A stretch of DNA of 64,000 bases. Origin: Brasenia schreberi (lineage: Eukaryota > Streptophyta > Magnoliopsida > Nymphaeales > Cabombaceae). The stretch is taken from assembly GCA_036023115.1 (NCBI GenBank), contig JAYKKT010000089.1:21199001-21263000 (forward strand), read 5' to 3'. A program made the translations under genes and the position numbers. The stretch's first letter is position 1. Every line of letters begins with the position of its first letter. Positions 34,346-45,329 of the stretch are shown here, in pieces. Under the pieces are notes generated by a model. It did not search any database and had not been told where the DNA came from. It saw only the letters and a program-made list of their open reading frames with translations.

Positions 34346-35555
34346 TTAGATGCCTGTGAAACTTTTTTTGTAAAGAACCCCTCCCAAAATTGTATATCGG
34401 GTAGAAATCTTTCGTATAAAAGCTTTATCTTTAAATGGAGCGAATTCTGAAAATCCTCCATTTTCTAAGAAACTTTTTATGTCTTGAAACCAAGGTTTTT
34501 CAGTATCAGTTTGGTTGTTTTGGCAAATCTCAAGATCGTGTGTGGATGGAGTGGGCAAGTGCCATATTTCTAAGGGTCTGGTTCCTAGAGTGGGATCGAC
34601 CCTTAGGGCTAAGCCCAAGGATGAGAGGACATCGGCTATGCCATTATCCTCCCTTCCTACGTGTGTGAGAGTACACGATTTGAACGACTCGACCAGCTTG
34701 GTGGCCAACTCGTGATATGGAAGAAGTTTTTCGTTTTTGACTTGCCAAATCTTTAACACTTGGTTTATGACAAGTAAAGAATCTCCAAAGACTTCGATGC
34801 AGCCCCTAGAGTTTTCAAAAATTTTAAGCCTTGTATGAGTGCTTCATACTCGGCTGTGTTGTTGGAACATTCAAAATCTAGGCGAATGGCTATGGGTATT
34901 TCTTCCTTTTCAGGGGATATGAGGATGATTCCTGCCCCAGCCTCTCTTTGGTTTCGTGCCCCATCGAAGTGCATCTTCCACACTTGGTTTTCATTTAAAC
35001 AGTTTGATAAAATATGATTTTGAAATTGGTTTTGAAAGATGCCTTCATCGGGCATTTTGTTGTGGGATACGAATCCTCTAAAGGGAAGTCAGCCACATAG
35101 TCGGCTAGGGCTTGCCCCTTGATGGATGTTTGATGGTGGAATTTCAGGTCATACTCCATTAAGAGGAGCTGCCATTTACCCAGCCTACCCGTGAGGATAG
35201 GTTTTTCAAACAGGTGCTTGATTGGATCAAGCCTAGACACTATCTAGATCTCATGATCTAGGAAGTAGTGTCGAAATTTCTGGCAGGCCCATACCAAGGC
35301 CAAGCAAGTCTTCTCCATGGCTTGATAATTTCGTTCATAAGCCAATAGAGTTTCCAAAATGTAGTAGATGGCATACTCTTTATGGGTATCTTTCTCATAT
35401 TGAGCTAGCAATGCACCCAAAGCATTCGCATGCACAGAAATATAAAGAAAAAGAGGTTTTCCTTGCTTTGGAGGGTTTAAAACAGGAGGATTAACCAAAT
35501 ATGCTTTTAGTCTTTCGAAAGCCTTTTGGCAATCATCGTCCCATACGAATTTCAC
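34346..35555 (-). pseudogene. Native RNase H and archaeal-like RNase H, copy B
   Basis: Minus strand. The native RNase H is at 35244-35555 (KAFERLKAYLVNPPVLNPP, ALLAQYEKD, ACQKFRHYF) and ends in TAG at DHEI where copy F has Trp. The connector (35055-35240) reads RLDPIKHLFEKPILTGRLG and LALADYVADF-like sequence. The archaeal-like RNase H (34765-35055) has WKMHFDGARN, AGAGIILISPEK and NNTAEYEALIQG. A small deletion near 34798-34805 relative to copy F breaks the frame just before FGDSLLV. The last part continues at 34346-34759 (HVGREDNGIADVLSSLG). The Asp, Glu and Asp residues are visible in the separate pieces. Confidence 0.85.
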
Positions 35556-36300
35556 CCCTTTTCTTAAAAGTTTGTTGAAAGGTTTGCATCTTGTAGCGAG
35601 GTTTCAAATAAACCTGCGAATTGATTGGAGGCAACCTTGGAGGCTACGAATTTGCATAAGATTGGAGGGTGGAGACATGTCTATGATGGCTCTACACTTA
35701 GAGGGGTCGACTTCTATGCCCCTTTGGCTTACCATAAAGCTCAAGAGCTTACCGGATTCCACTCCGAAGATGCATTTTTGAGGGTTTAGCTTTACTTTGT
35801 AAAGCCTAAGCCTTTTGAAATTTTTTTGTAAACATTCGATATGGGTGCATCGAGTTTTTTATTTAGCCAAAAGATCATCCACATATACCTCTACGAGTTT
35901 ATGAATTTGATCGTGAAAGATCGTAGTCATGGCTCTTTGGTAGGTGGCGCCGACATTTTTCAAACCAAAGGGCATAACTGTATAGCAGTATGTGCCCTAG
36001 GGTGTGGTGAAAGCAGTTTTAGCCTGATCTCTTGGGGCTAATTTGATTTGGTTATATCCTGAATAGCCATCCATGAATGAAAACATTTCATGATTTGCAG
36101 TACTATCGACTATCAAATCAATGTTAGGTAAAGAAAAGTTATCCTTTGGAGTGGCTTTGTTCAGGTTTCTAAAATCGATGCATATTCAAATTTTCCCATT
36201 GGTTTTTCGAACTACAACAATATTTGACAACCAATCAGAATACGCAATGGGTTTTATAAAACCGGCCTTTAGCGTATCTTCTAAACCCTCTTTAACTTGC
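35556..36300 (-). pseudogene. Reverse transcriptase, copy B, with in-frame stops
   Basis: Copies RNA into DNA. On the minus strand, EGLEDTLKAGFIKPIAYSDW starts at 36300. It is followed by fingers and palm motifs including SFMDGYSGYNQIKLAP and VMPFGLKNVGATYQR, then the catalytic YVDD within VEVYVDDLLAK at about 35875. Stops are present, for example TAA right after LLAK, a TGA where Arg is expected, and one near 35610. Its 5' side is cut at 36305 by an LTR-end fragment, so the frame does not join the protease side. Confidence 0.85.
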
Positions 36301-36305
36301 GCATG

Positions 36306-36594
36306 TGTAGACATGAAAATTCTCATTCCAAAGTTTATGAAAACTCGAAATGAAACTTTCCTATCTACGCTTGCGCGAGCGTGCCAGCTAGTTTGAAACT
36401 AGCAAATGTTTGAAAAATGTAAGACTTCTAGGCGATTATGTGCAAGCGGACTCTTTTCACTCAAACCTTCTTGAGCCGATGCTCAAGGGTCGGTGTTGAG
36501 CGCTTAAGAATTTCGTTTATACCGCAAATACAACTCTCTTTCATGTGAACTAGTGTTTTTGAAAGAATTGTTGAACTTGTGCCGATCCCATATC
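36306..36594 (-). mobile_element. LTR-end fragment inside copy B pol
   Basis: The plus strand reads TGTAGACATGAAAATTCTC at 36306, the family LTR terminus in reverse. It is followed by GAGCGTGCCAGCTAGTTTG and CTTGAGCCGATGCTCAAGG, then a stretch resembling the copy Z LTR (near 14640-14690). The fragment sits between the G-patch linker (36616-36957) and the first RT codons (36300), a place where no LTR belongs. The right limit is approximate. It looks like a truncated LTR insertion or a recombination scar. Confidence 0.7.
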
Positions 36595-36615
36595 GGCTTG
36601 GGTTTGCTCTAGGCA

Positions 36616-36957
36616 TTATGGGCTAAGGCAACCTTGGTTTTGATTCCCTAGACTTTGGTAGGGCATGTATCCCATGTTCAATAGCATGTTCCACAATTTT
36701 TTATTTTTCGAAAAGTTTTGATATAATTCATGATTTTGGAACTTGCTATCGTCCATGTTATGCATGAACGGTTTCTTGTCTAGGGGTTTAGGGAACAAAC
36801 GACACTTGGTCTTTCCTAAGATGGTTAAAGTTTTGAGTGGAAAAGTCTTGGGCTGCCCTTTGATACACAAGACCTTCCTAGGCTTTGGGAGGACGAGCTT
36901 GGTTGTCTTGACCAAAGTCTCACCAAAGTTGTCCTCGTATTCTTGAGAAGCTGACAA
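36616..36957 (-). pseudogene. Protease-RT linker with G-patch-like motif, copy B
   Basis: Minus-strand frame of 113 codons between protease and RT. It contains NMLLNMGYMPYQSLG followed by NQGCLSP, aligning with the copy Z segment at 12226-12936. Spacing of aromatic and Gly residues is that of a G-patch, though the second Gly of the consensus is Ser here. The upstream part is Lys/Pro-rich. It is probably part of the Pol polyprotein in the ancestor. Confidence 0.5.
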
Positions 36958-37083
36958 GCATGGGAAATTTTGGATTCCCTGAAGCTAAGGATGGTTTTCA
37001 CCTAGAATTACCACTATATGGTCTTCGTGAGGGATTTTGACACACCTATGGAAGGTGGATGATACAGCTCGCAGGCTGTGTAT

Positions 37084-37684
37084 CTAGGGTCTTCCCAGCA
37101 ATAGGTTGTAATGGGGGTGGATGTCTAAGATATGGAACACCCCCATGTGGGCTATGCCCCCCGTTTCCATGGGTAACTCTACGACTCCTAGTGGTCTAGA
37201 TATATTCCCATCGTATCCAGTGATTACGATGGGGCTTGGGTTTACGGAAGTCGAGGTGACTCCGATTTGATACGCTATGTGGAGCGGAAGGATGTTGAGA
37301 CCTCCTCCCCCATCAACTAAGCATTTGTCGAGAGGATAGTGATTCAATACTACCTCGATGTGCAAAGCTTGGTTGTGGGTTTCATATGGTCTTTCGATAT
37401 CCTCTTCCGAGAACACGATGGGCGTTTTTACACATATAGGCACCACTTAGATTGACAAGGACTCAGGGGTTATACTTGAGCTAATCTTGGCTCTTTCGAG
37501 GATTTTTTTCTAAGACAAGTCTATGCCTAGGCGAGGTTTCTATCAGCTCTAGGATGGACATGTTTATGAGAATCTTCGAAAGATGATTTTCAAAATCATA
37601 CAAGGTTAAAACATTTTTTACTTTGTCTATTTTTGGTGAAACCCTAGGAATACATGCTTTTGAAGGGCCAGGAATACTGACCAC
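37084..37684 (-). pseudogene. Retropepsin-like protease and preceding segment, copy B
   Basis: Minus strand. Pre-protease part 37481-37684 (SIPGPSKACIPRVSPKIDKV). A stop near 37480 separates it from the protease at 37084-37446, which shows CLVDGGGGLNILP (active-site Asp, with Gly-Gly in place of Ser/Thr-Gly), VNPSPIVITGYDGN, LGVVELPME and the C-terminal HYNLLLGRP, a hydrophobic-Gly-Arg signature. Essentially a full single domain of about 115 residues. The frame stops at 37084 before the G-patch linker. Nearly identical to copy A up to the copy A break. Confidence 0.8.
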
Positions 37685-38055
37685 TTTTTAGCACTTTATA
37701 GATGCGGGGGTTGATAGATCCTTCCGAACCTAGTCACCTCCCCCACGATCTACCTAGGGCTTGCGCCTATTGTGGCTCTACTTGTGTGCTTTGGAGCACC
37801 TTGGATTTGTAAAATGGTTCTAACTGGGGGTGGGATTCTAAGCGCTCCCCGGATTACTACTTGGGCGATTTTTCTATGAAGGATGAGAGATGATGCACAA
37901 GTAGTAAAACCAGAATGAGATGAATGCACTAGACCCTTTGAAGTCGAGAAAGCACATACCTCTTTGCCCTTCCCACTAGTGCTTGCATGATTGGGGAAGG
38001 GTTCTTTGAAAATAGGTTGGGCGGGCTCTGGTTCCTCAGTGACCTGGAGCCGGCC

Positions 38056-39194
38056 CTATGGTATCAAGTTCTCCATCTTGTTTAAAAGGGAAAAACACTT
38101 GCTGGTATCATGACCTTTCAGTCGATGATACTTGCAAAATCTATTTACAAATTTCCCTTTTGGGGGTGTCCCCTCTAGAATTTCCAGGAGTGTAATCATC
38201 TCTTGTGCGAGTAGGAGGTCCAAGACCTCCGAAACAGGCTGCCCTAAGGGCGTGTACTCCCATTTTTCAAAACTTTTTTGCAATTTTTCAATTTTTTGCT
38301 CAGTTTTCTTAGAAGTACCGGCCGGGTTTGTTTCCACTCGGACGTTTGCAATTTTTAGGGGCTTTGCCCCTTTGTCCATCGTGGGCATCCCGTATGTGTC
38401 GGGTTTTTCCAATCGAGTCTCTGGTAAAACACTCCCTTTCCACAAGTGATCGTAAACTCCCTTCTTTAAATTTGTTTCAAAAAGGGAAGCTTTCTTGATT
38501 AACTTGTGAAAAGTTGAGAATTCATCTAAGGAGAGAAGGGTTTTCAACTCAGGTTTAAAATTATCGAGAATGAGCATCACTGGACATCCTTCTGATATCG
38601 GCTCTCTCACTTGCCCCAAGAGGGACCTTCATTGAACGATGAATGCGTGTACATCCTCGTTCGTCGCTTGTTTGGTATCCCTCAAAGTATTTAGAGTTGG
38701 CGTTACTTCTACGTTATGCGAAAATCTTTGCATAAAGCAATTTGCTAACTCTTCAAAAGTTGCAAACTGACTCAAATCGTAAGAAGCGAGCCATTTAGAA
38801 GCAGTGCCTTTGAGGGAAAGGGGAAACCAATAAATCCATTTCATCGAGTCTTTTTTCTTGTGGGCTCGATGAGAAAAGAGTTGCGGGTGGGATCTAGGAT
38901 CCCCCGTGCCATCATACCGATGGAAATTCGGTATTTCATCATCATTGTCTGTTTCGTAATCCAAAGGGAGGAAATCAGACAAGGCATTGTCTGATTTCCT
39001 CCCTTTGAATTATGAAACAGACAAGGCATACGTCCTTTGGCCTCAAAATCTTTTCGCAAATCCTCTATTTCTTCTCTCCTATTTCTGGTTTTCAAAAATC
39101 TCTTTGAGTGAGAACTTGATGTGCGCGAGACATGGCTGGTCACCTCATTGGAGTTTGAACTCGACATGATTCCGATGCTTGTTTCAAAAACCAA
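38056..39194 (-). pseudogene. Gag, copy B, rearranged by an inverted duplication
   Basis: Minus strand, same domain order as copy A: Ser-rich N-terminus (SSSNSNEVTSHVSRTSSSHS), charged helix, Gag core (WFPLSLKGTASKWLASYDLS), NEDVHAFI, and C-terminal FCKYHRLKGHDTSKC. Compared with copy A it lacks about 200 bases after DLRKDFEAK. In their place is a 36-base inverted duplication (38946-39023), so the N-terminal and core frames are disconnected. A second lesion is TGA at about 38632 where copy A has CGA (Arg). Position 28112, a stop in copy A, is intact here. Confidence 0.82.
38946..39023. repeat. 36-base inverted repeat with 6-base loop inside Gag
   Basis: Arms 38946-38981 and 38988-39023 are reverse complements with two mismatches, separated by AGGCAT. 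The arm contains GAAATCAGACA and its complement. The right arm creates a second start-like reading of the Gag segment (SDFLPL) on the plus strand, a mirror of the minus-strand coding. It replaces about 200 bases that copy A retains. Confidence 0.85.
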
Positions 39195-39287
39195 CTATGA
39201 AATGCAAAAAGGCAAAGAGTTAAATACTTTTCTTGGAAAAATTTTCAAGAGGTTTGCTTGTTTTAATCGATTTTTCTTAAGACCCAC

Positions 39288-39305
39288 ATCCTACCGGGCA
39301 TGCCA
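39288..39305 (-). other. Primer-binding site, copy B
   Basis: Minus strand after the LTR E end (TCTACA at 39311): GAAAT then TGGCATGCCCGGTAGGAT. It matches the copy A site except for a few changes, which fits decay. The tRNA was not identified. Confidence 0.6.
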
Positions 39306-39310
39306 ATTTC

Positions 39311-41262
39311 TGTAGACGTGAAAATTCTCACTTTGGGTTCTTAGGCCTGAAGTGAACCTTTTCGTATCTAGGTCGCTTTAGGGCGTGCCAACTAGCTTAC
39401 TCAAACTAGCGAAGGATTTTGGAAATATCTGACGTTTTGGGCGATTGTGGGCAAGTGGGATCTTTTCGTCGTAAACCTTCTTGAACCGATGCTCAAGGGT
39501 CGGTTTAAATGCTTAGAAAATCTCGATTTTTGACAAGCATGGACTTTTGAAAGAACACGAAAGTATCTTGTCGATTGTATGCCTATTTGCAGATTTTATT
39601 TACGTGGGTTGCACGTATCCAAATCTTTAATTTTTATGCTATTTAGGCCAGCTATGTGTGTGCATAAATGACCTAAGTTTGGCGTGTTTGCACGGGATAT
39701 TCGGAGCTTTTTCGAAAGCTTTACGAATGCAAGTATGCGAAGTATCTCGGGTTCGAAGGTATGATGTGAGCTAAGCTCGAATTGAAAGCAACTCACACAA
39801 CTTAAATGTAAAACCCGAAATGTAAAGATGTAGCTTAAAGGAAAATACCCGAATTTAAAGGCAACTCACATGACTTGAATGTAAATTTCTGAAGGGAGAT
39901 ATACTTATATTAAGAGCAGAAAGGCTCAATGCAAGCGTGTGTGAGTGTAGAATTGAAATGACAAACTCACACGACTTGAATTGAACTTGCCGAAATTTAA
40001 ATATAAGTATATAAATGAGCGGTAAAGCTCAACGTGTTCGTGTGTGTTGTGTGTAAATGGAAAGACAACTCACACACACGACTGAAATTTAACTTGCGGG
40101 GGAAATATAGATATAAGAGCGGAAAGGCTCAATGTGTACATGTGTGTTGTGTATAAATGTAAAGACAACTCACACGACTGAATTTTAAGAACCCGGAATG
40201 TAAAGACGTACACAGCTGAACCGTAAAACTCACGCAGCTGAAAGTATATAGATATGTCTATATCTTAAGGGGTGCCAAGGCCAAAATATGCATGAGAGTG
40301 TTTGAGCAAGAGCTCGGGTGTCCTTTGTGTGTAAGTGTGGAATTGAAATGACAAACTCACATGACTTAAAGTAACAACCCGAATGAAATTGCAGCTTATA
40401 TGGCTCTTACTAGAGTCTTTAGAGTAAGAGCGAAAGCTTAATTGTGTACGTGGTTGTCTTGTGTACGAGATAAGAGCTAAGGCTCAAGTGCACGTGTGTG
40501 TCTCGTATACGAGATAAGAGCTAAAGCTCAAGTATATGTATGTGTCTCGTATGTCGAGCACCAATATTACATCTCGGGGGGAGACCACGCTCCATTACTA
40601 CAACCCCGTTATCAAATTGAATTTACTTTGAATGGAAAAAAAACCACTTGATATATACTTTGAGAGACTTACACTTTTGAAGTCAGGATTTTGGCTAGGT
40701 CGTGTCCACCTTCTTTGTGCTTAGCCCGAGTTCAGTTTGTGCAAGCCCACTTTGAGGTTGTTCAGCCCCTTTGTGCCGTGGTGAAGTTGTTGTAGCCGAG
40801 GTAGGTTCCTATGGTGTAGTCGGCTCAAGTCTTGAAGTTCGGCCAGGTTCAAGGTGGGTGCATGTTTCCAGCCAAGGAGAGCTAAGCCAAGGTGGTTGAG
40901 AGTGGGGCGACGTGAGATGGAGCGGGGGGATGCTTGGGCGCTAGGGATGTTGGGCAGCAAGGGAGATGGCTGGGAAGGTGAGTAGGCGAGTTGTGTTGGG
41001 TCACGGGTGGTAGTGGAGTGGGGTGCTAGGGTTGTCAAGGCGCTAGAGAGCTAAGGGATGTTGGCGCTGGGTATGCCAAGGGAAGGTGAAGGGCAGGTGG
41101 GTTGATGGTGGCCGGGAGTGATGGTAAGATGCGATGCTTAGGGCGCTAGGGAGTGGTGTGGTGTGATGGGAGCCGGGAGGTGGAGGAGTGGGGTACGGCT
41201 GGTGATGAGGGAGCTGGTGATGGTGCGGGATGTGGATGAGATGGGGAAGGTAGCCAGGAGGT
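39311..41262 (-). mobile_element. LTR E, 5' LTR of copy B, truncated in the leader
   Basis: The plus strand starts TGTAGACGTGAAAATTCTC at 39311 and follows LTR D (28819 onward) closely. By eye about 15 differences were counted in the first roughly 400 bases. Similarity ends near 41262 (GGAAGGTAGCCAGGAGGT, matching about 30760 in LTR D). U3, the TATA box and the LTR 5' end are missing, and unique DNA follows. So copy B has lost its promoter. Confidence 0.82.
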
Positions 41263-42829
41263 ATGGAGAAATAAGTGTCGAAGAATCAAGAATCCGCTAC
41301 TTGTGAGCTTATATATTTGTTATTGAAGCGAGTGAGGTGAGAGGACTTATCCATAAAAGTCGAGACACGAGATCTCGGTCCAAATTTCGAGGATTTTCCT
41401 GCTTTTAACATTCAAAATTTATAATAAATGAGCACTACTAATCAACATTGTTCTTTTTAGCAAATTCAAATTTTCATTATTGAAATACTATGTTTTTTCA
41501 AATTTTCAAATTTTCAAATTTAATATTTTTATATCTCTATGAGCGATGTACTATGTTTTCAAATTTAATATATTAAATGAGCACTATATTTTTCTACTTA
41601 TAATAAATTGATCGCACGAACAATGGTGATGAACGATGTTAGCATGAAAAGCTATCAAGCAACTCTTACTCTATATATATGCATATATAGAGAGAGAATA
41701 GAGGATTCTCTCTATATACATATATGTATTACATGTGTATATATATACATAATTTAAACCAATCTCAATCATTTGTAAGAGCTACAATTGGTTGAGATTA
41801 AAAATAAGAAAAGCACGTACTCTTTACAAATTATTTGGTTGTCTTTTATATGAATTTTTACTTTTTTTCAATTTCAACAACTCATCCTTTTTAGTTGGAT
41901 AGGCCGATCTTGCTTAATTCGATGGTTGAGAATAAATTGAAGAAAGTTTGGATACTAATAGTTTGTATTTTCCATCCTCTCTCTCTCTTAAAGAGTGGGA
42001 TTTGTTGGACAGTCTCTCATCCTAAACTTCATCATCATCATTACTCCTATGATCAATGGGACAATATCGATGAAGGTATCCATCTCACATCCTATTTAAT
42101 ACTCATTAAATGGCATCGATTCTTGTATTAATATTGATGAGTGGCTAGTCAAGTCTGAGTATTCTTGGATATAGATATAGACTTTATAAGATTAAGGGTC
42201 TGGGACTGGCAGGAGAACCATTGACCCAATTTTGTGTGGTTGATAGCAGTTCGGATCCAAAGTGGATACTTTGTATCTGGATATTTCCAGGGTTCCATTT
42301 TACAGGAAGCTAAATTGTACTACAATTTTAATGGGTTGTTCATAAAAGTGTATATGAATTGAGTTCCATGGTTGTGCCTGTCATGTTCTGGCTATAGAAC
42401 CACCTTTTTCCTTTGGTTCCAGTTTTGTTTCGTTCAGGTCCAATTCTATTCAGTTTTGGTGGTTTTGGAACCAGAATTAAAATATTGCTTGGAGTTGCCG
42501 GTTCCAAACCACAGGTCTCAGTTCTGATTTTGGCTCCGTTTTCTAGAAGATAGAATTTTGACAAACCGACCGACTCTAGCTATTTACAGGGGCAGTTCTG
42601 ATCTGATTTCGGACTCAGATTGGGTCCAAGCCAGTCACCTTTAGTTGCTGGGACCTCTTTAGCGTCCACTTAGATACTTGTTGGAGTTCATTTTTCATTC
42701 GGATATAAACCCAAAAAATATCAATCACAAGCACAGATCAATTGGATCAAGTGGTTGACAACGAGAGAGCCCTCCGCCACGGAATCTCCAGTACTTGCCC
42801 CTTGGCTTTGAACTTTGACGGTGGTCATG
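41263..42829. other. Intergenic DNA without a supported gene
   Basis: Unique-looking AT-rich sequence right of the retrotransposon cluster. It holds short AT repeats around 41460-41590 and an AT/GA microsatellite (41680-41755, ATATAGAGAGAGA and TATATGTATTACATG). A segment rich in GGTTCCAG/GGTTCCAAACC motifs lies at 42350-42560. The open frames here are short and show no recognisable domain. Confidence 0.5.
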
Positions 42830-42985
42830 TCCTCTAAATATATGTGCCTAGCGCTATCTCATCTGGCAGGGATCTATGCAACTCCCCATGAAGCAGGTGA
42901 TAAGTTCGATTCTCAAGGCCTGCAAGTGTGTGTGAGGCTTTGGACTCCCATTGCAATTAAATAGAAAAGAAAAAAAATACATTTG
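42830..42985 (+). repeat. SINE-like element, copy 1
   Basis: Contains a possible RNA polymerase III B box (AAGTTCGATTCTC at about 42905) and a weak A-box-like region (TAGCGCTATCTCATCTGG). This is followed by TTTGGACTCCCATTGC and an A-rich tail (AGAAAAGAAAAAAAATAC). A related sequence in the opposite orientation lies at 43195-43320. No convincing target-site duplication was found. Confidence 0.4.
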
Positions 42986-43194
42986 ACAAAGACAGCCCGA
43001 GGTTGTTTCTGTTGTCACCCTGAACTATCGGACGAATTACTAATAGCTTATATGATATTCAAATAGGTACATGAGTGAACAATAGCCTTATCAGTTTAAT
43101 ACCAGAATTGTGGTAAAGTTAAACAAACAGATGACAAGATATTAGCACTTCTCCATACAGCTCTACTACAAAATTAGCCTTTTGAGTTTCGCTT

Positions 43195-43320
43195 CTTTTC
43201 GTTTTGTTTCAATGCGGGAGACTGAAGCCAGGTACGCACACCCTGGGAATCCAACTCACACCTACCTCTAGTGGAGTTTAGAGCTCTGATGGTTGGGTTA
43301 ATGCCCTGAATGCATTAATT
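43195..43320 (-). repeat. SINE-like element, copy 2
   Basis: On the minus strand it reads CATCAGAGCTCTAAACTCC, then a B-box-like GAGTTGGATTCCC, then CAGTCTCCCGCATTG. This is the same order as copy 1 (ACTCC, GTTCGATTC, GACTCCCATTG). Diverged copy; limits approximate. Confidence 0.35.
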
Positions 43321-44016
43321 ACCAGGTGTCCAATGAATCATTTTCTTTATATGCATAAACTATCATGCAGACACCTCCTCTTGAAGAGAACTATCATCAT
43401 ATAAACTCGGCTAAATGGCCTACGCAAGCCAACGCGAGCTTAAAGAACTTGTTAATGTCAACATGGATTGGAAAAGACAAATTAATATTACCTATATGTG
43501 ATGCACGACACGAGAACCCATCATGATTAATACCAAAGAAACTTGGTAAAAATGGAACCTTCTTTGGGTTGACCTATTTTGGACGTAAACAAGGAATGAG
43601 ACAAGTATGATCCAAAAGACAAAAATGCTAGCAGAATTCGCCACTAGCTGCACAAGGGGCTTTAGCTCACCTAACCGGGAGCCAATCCACAAGCTGAAGG
43701 GCATGAGTCTGCTGCACGAGGCATACAACCCGCTTCAACCTCCCTAATGTACCAGATGGGGAAAATCTTCACCAATAGCCTCTTTGGTTACCATTATATT
43801 AGATACATATTGCGAAGACGTGTGCGTCTTCTATAGGGTTGAACACCAACACAAGATCAAGCTCAATGACGATCATGTATCCCACGTAGAGTCGCATATT
43901 GTCGGTTTAGGTTGGACCAATTACGAAAGATGCTCATTGTTGGGCTCTTCTCAATCGGTGCTCTGCTAATCTCGTAAATCTCACAAAATGTTCACACCCA
44001 GTGCTCTAATCAGCCA

Positions 44017-44400
44017 GCTCTGTGATACCATATTGAGTGAGATGCTTAGAAAACTTTCTTTAGCTTCACTTTTCAACGGTCAGATAAACTCGCATGGTTA
44101 ATCTAGCTTACCTCTCCCTTAGGTGTGACCCAACCTAAAACGAGTAAAAGAAACAGAAGCCACAGCGCTATGATCTAGTGAATGAGCCATGATCAGAACA
44201 AGCTTTACCCTTTACGCTTCTTCCGCAGGTGTACCCCTTTGCAGACTTCACAGGTATCCCAATCCGATCGAGCGTATAGACAATACATGGATGCCAAACT
44301 CCTTCCTTCCCTCAAAGGATAGGAGATATCCAATTAACTAAATAGATGGACATTGAAGCACCGTTATTCTCCACAGAACACGATATATTCTAGTATATGG
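44017..44400 (-). mobile_element. Possible copia or TRIM LTR-PBS junction
   Basis: The plus-strand GCTCTGTGATACCA (44017-44030) is the complement of TGGTATCACAGAGC, one base off the initiator-Met PBS TGGTATCAGAGC. It is followed by a 3-base spacer and TGAGTGAG. Read on the minus strand this is an LTR ending CTCACTCA, spacer ATA, then PBS, the layout of copia and TRIM elements. The far LTR end was not found, so the span is a guess. Confidence 0.35.
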
Positions 44401-44699
44401 CATTCAGCCATGATAAAACCTTCCAGGTTGGCTTGGATATGTTGGCAATTGAGTAGGAACTTATATTCTGATAAATTCAATTATGGAAAACAACTGCAGT
44501 TGAAGATTACTAAATTGAAGACCTGAGTCCAGCAAAATTGTACCCAAGGAGAATTAGACCTCCCAGTAAACCATCATTTAATCACAAGAAACATGTCCAG
44601 AGTTCTTCCACCCAGCCAGGTTGAGGCTCACCTTAGCACGGCTAACCAAGGACAAACTCACAAACATCAATACACAAAAGGAGACGAGCCATGAATAGA

Positions 44700-45329
44700 C
44701 CGAGCTCAGCTAGTTCAGCCGCATATCTAGAAAACATTCTAGCGTGAACGAGGCAATAACAAAACCAGTAACTGGACGGATAACACACTTGACACTGCCA
44801 ACATTACCGCAATCAAAGCTTCTTGGCACCAACAGCAGCCAGCTTAAAGATTTGTGAACATCTGTTATTACACAGAAATGCGAATGGAAGGCAGTTCTAG
44901 TCAAACTTACTATTTGGAAGCAAAGAAAAACACAGAATAACGAGAAATACAGTTCTTCAATCGAATAAAGTATTACCTGTTCTGCCCAAACATCCAAAAG
45001 TTACACCACTACACATGGAAACACCAACATCATGAATGAGTAAGCATTAAATGTTTCAAGGCAACTTAAAAAGCAGCATGGTTTTCCAGAATGTTCCATG
45101 TAAAATCATGAAAATCCCAAAGTGTGTTTCAGAAGCATCCGGTACGCCAGAAAGTGGAGAACCAATTACATAGAGAAAGTTTGCCCATGGAAACACTGTC
45201 CAATGTTTGTTATTGGCCTCAGCTGGAAAGATCAGCTCTTATCAGACTTTGCCTGCATAGAACTTATTATGCTGTTGATAACCCACAATAACCACAGAAA
45301 AACAGAAACGACACGAGAAGGCAAGATAA
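44700..45329 (-). other. Probable 3' UTR of the SR gene
   Basis: The 600 or so bases after the TGA at 45330 are T-rich on the coding strand and lack any recognised element. A donor-like CAG/GTAATACT lies near 44976, so 3' UTR splicing is possible. A variant poly(A) signal ATTAAA (complement near 44577-44582) is the only candidate seen. The end is not defined. Confidence 0.35.

Noticed and set aside
38132..38449. Plus-strand frames opposite Gag (also 27481-27906)
   Set aside because: Shadows of Gag on the other strand. The same frame appears in copies A and B only because the DNA is duplicated.
43784..43969. Short frame with VFYRVEHQHKIKLNDDH as a candidate gene
   Set aside because: Only 61 codons, no domain, no start context, and it lies close to a possible copia/TRIM PBS.
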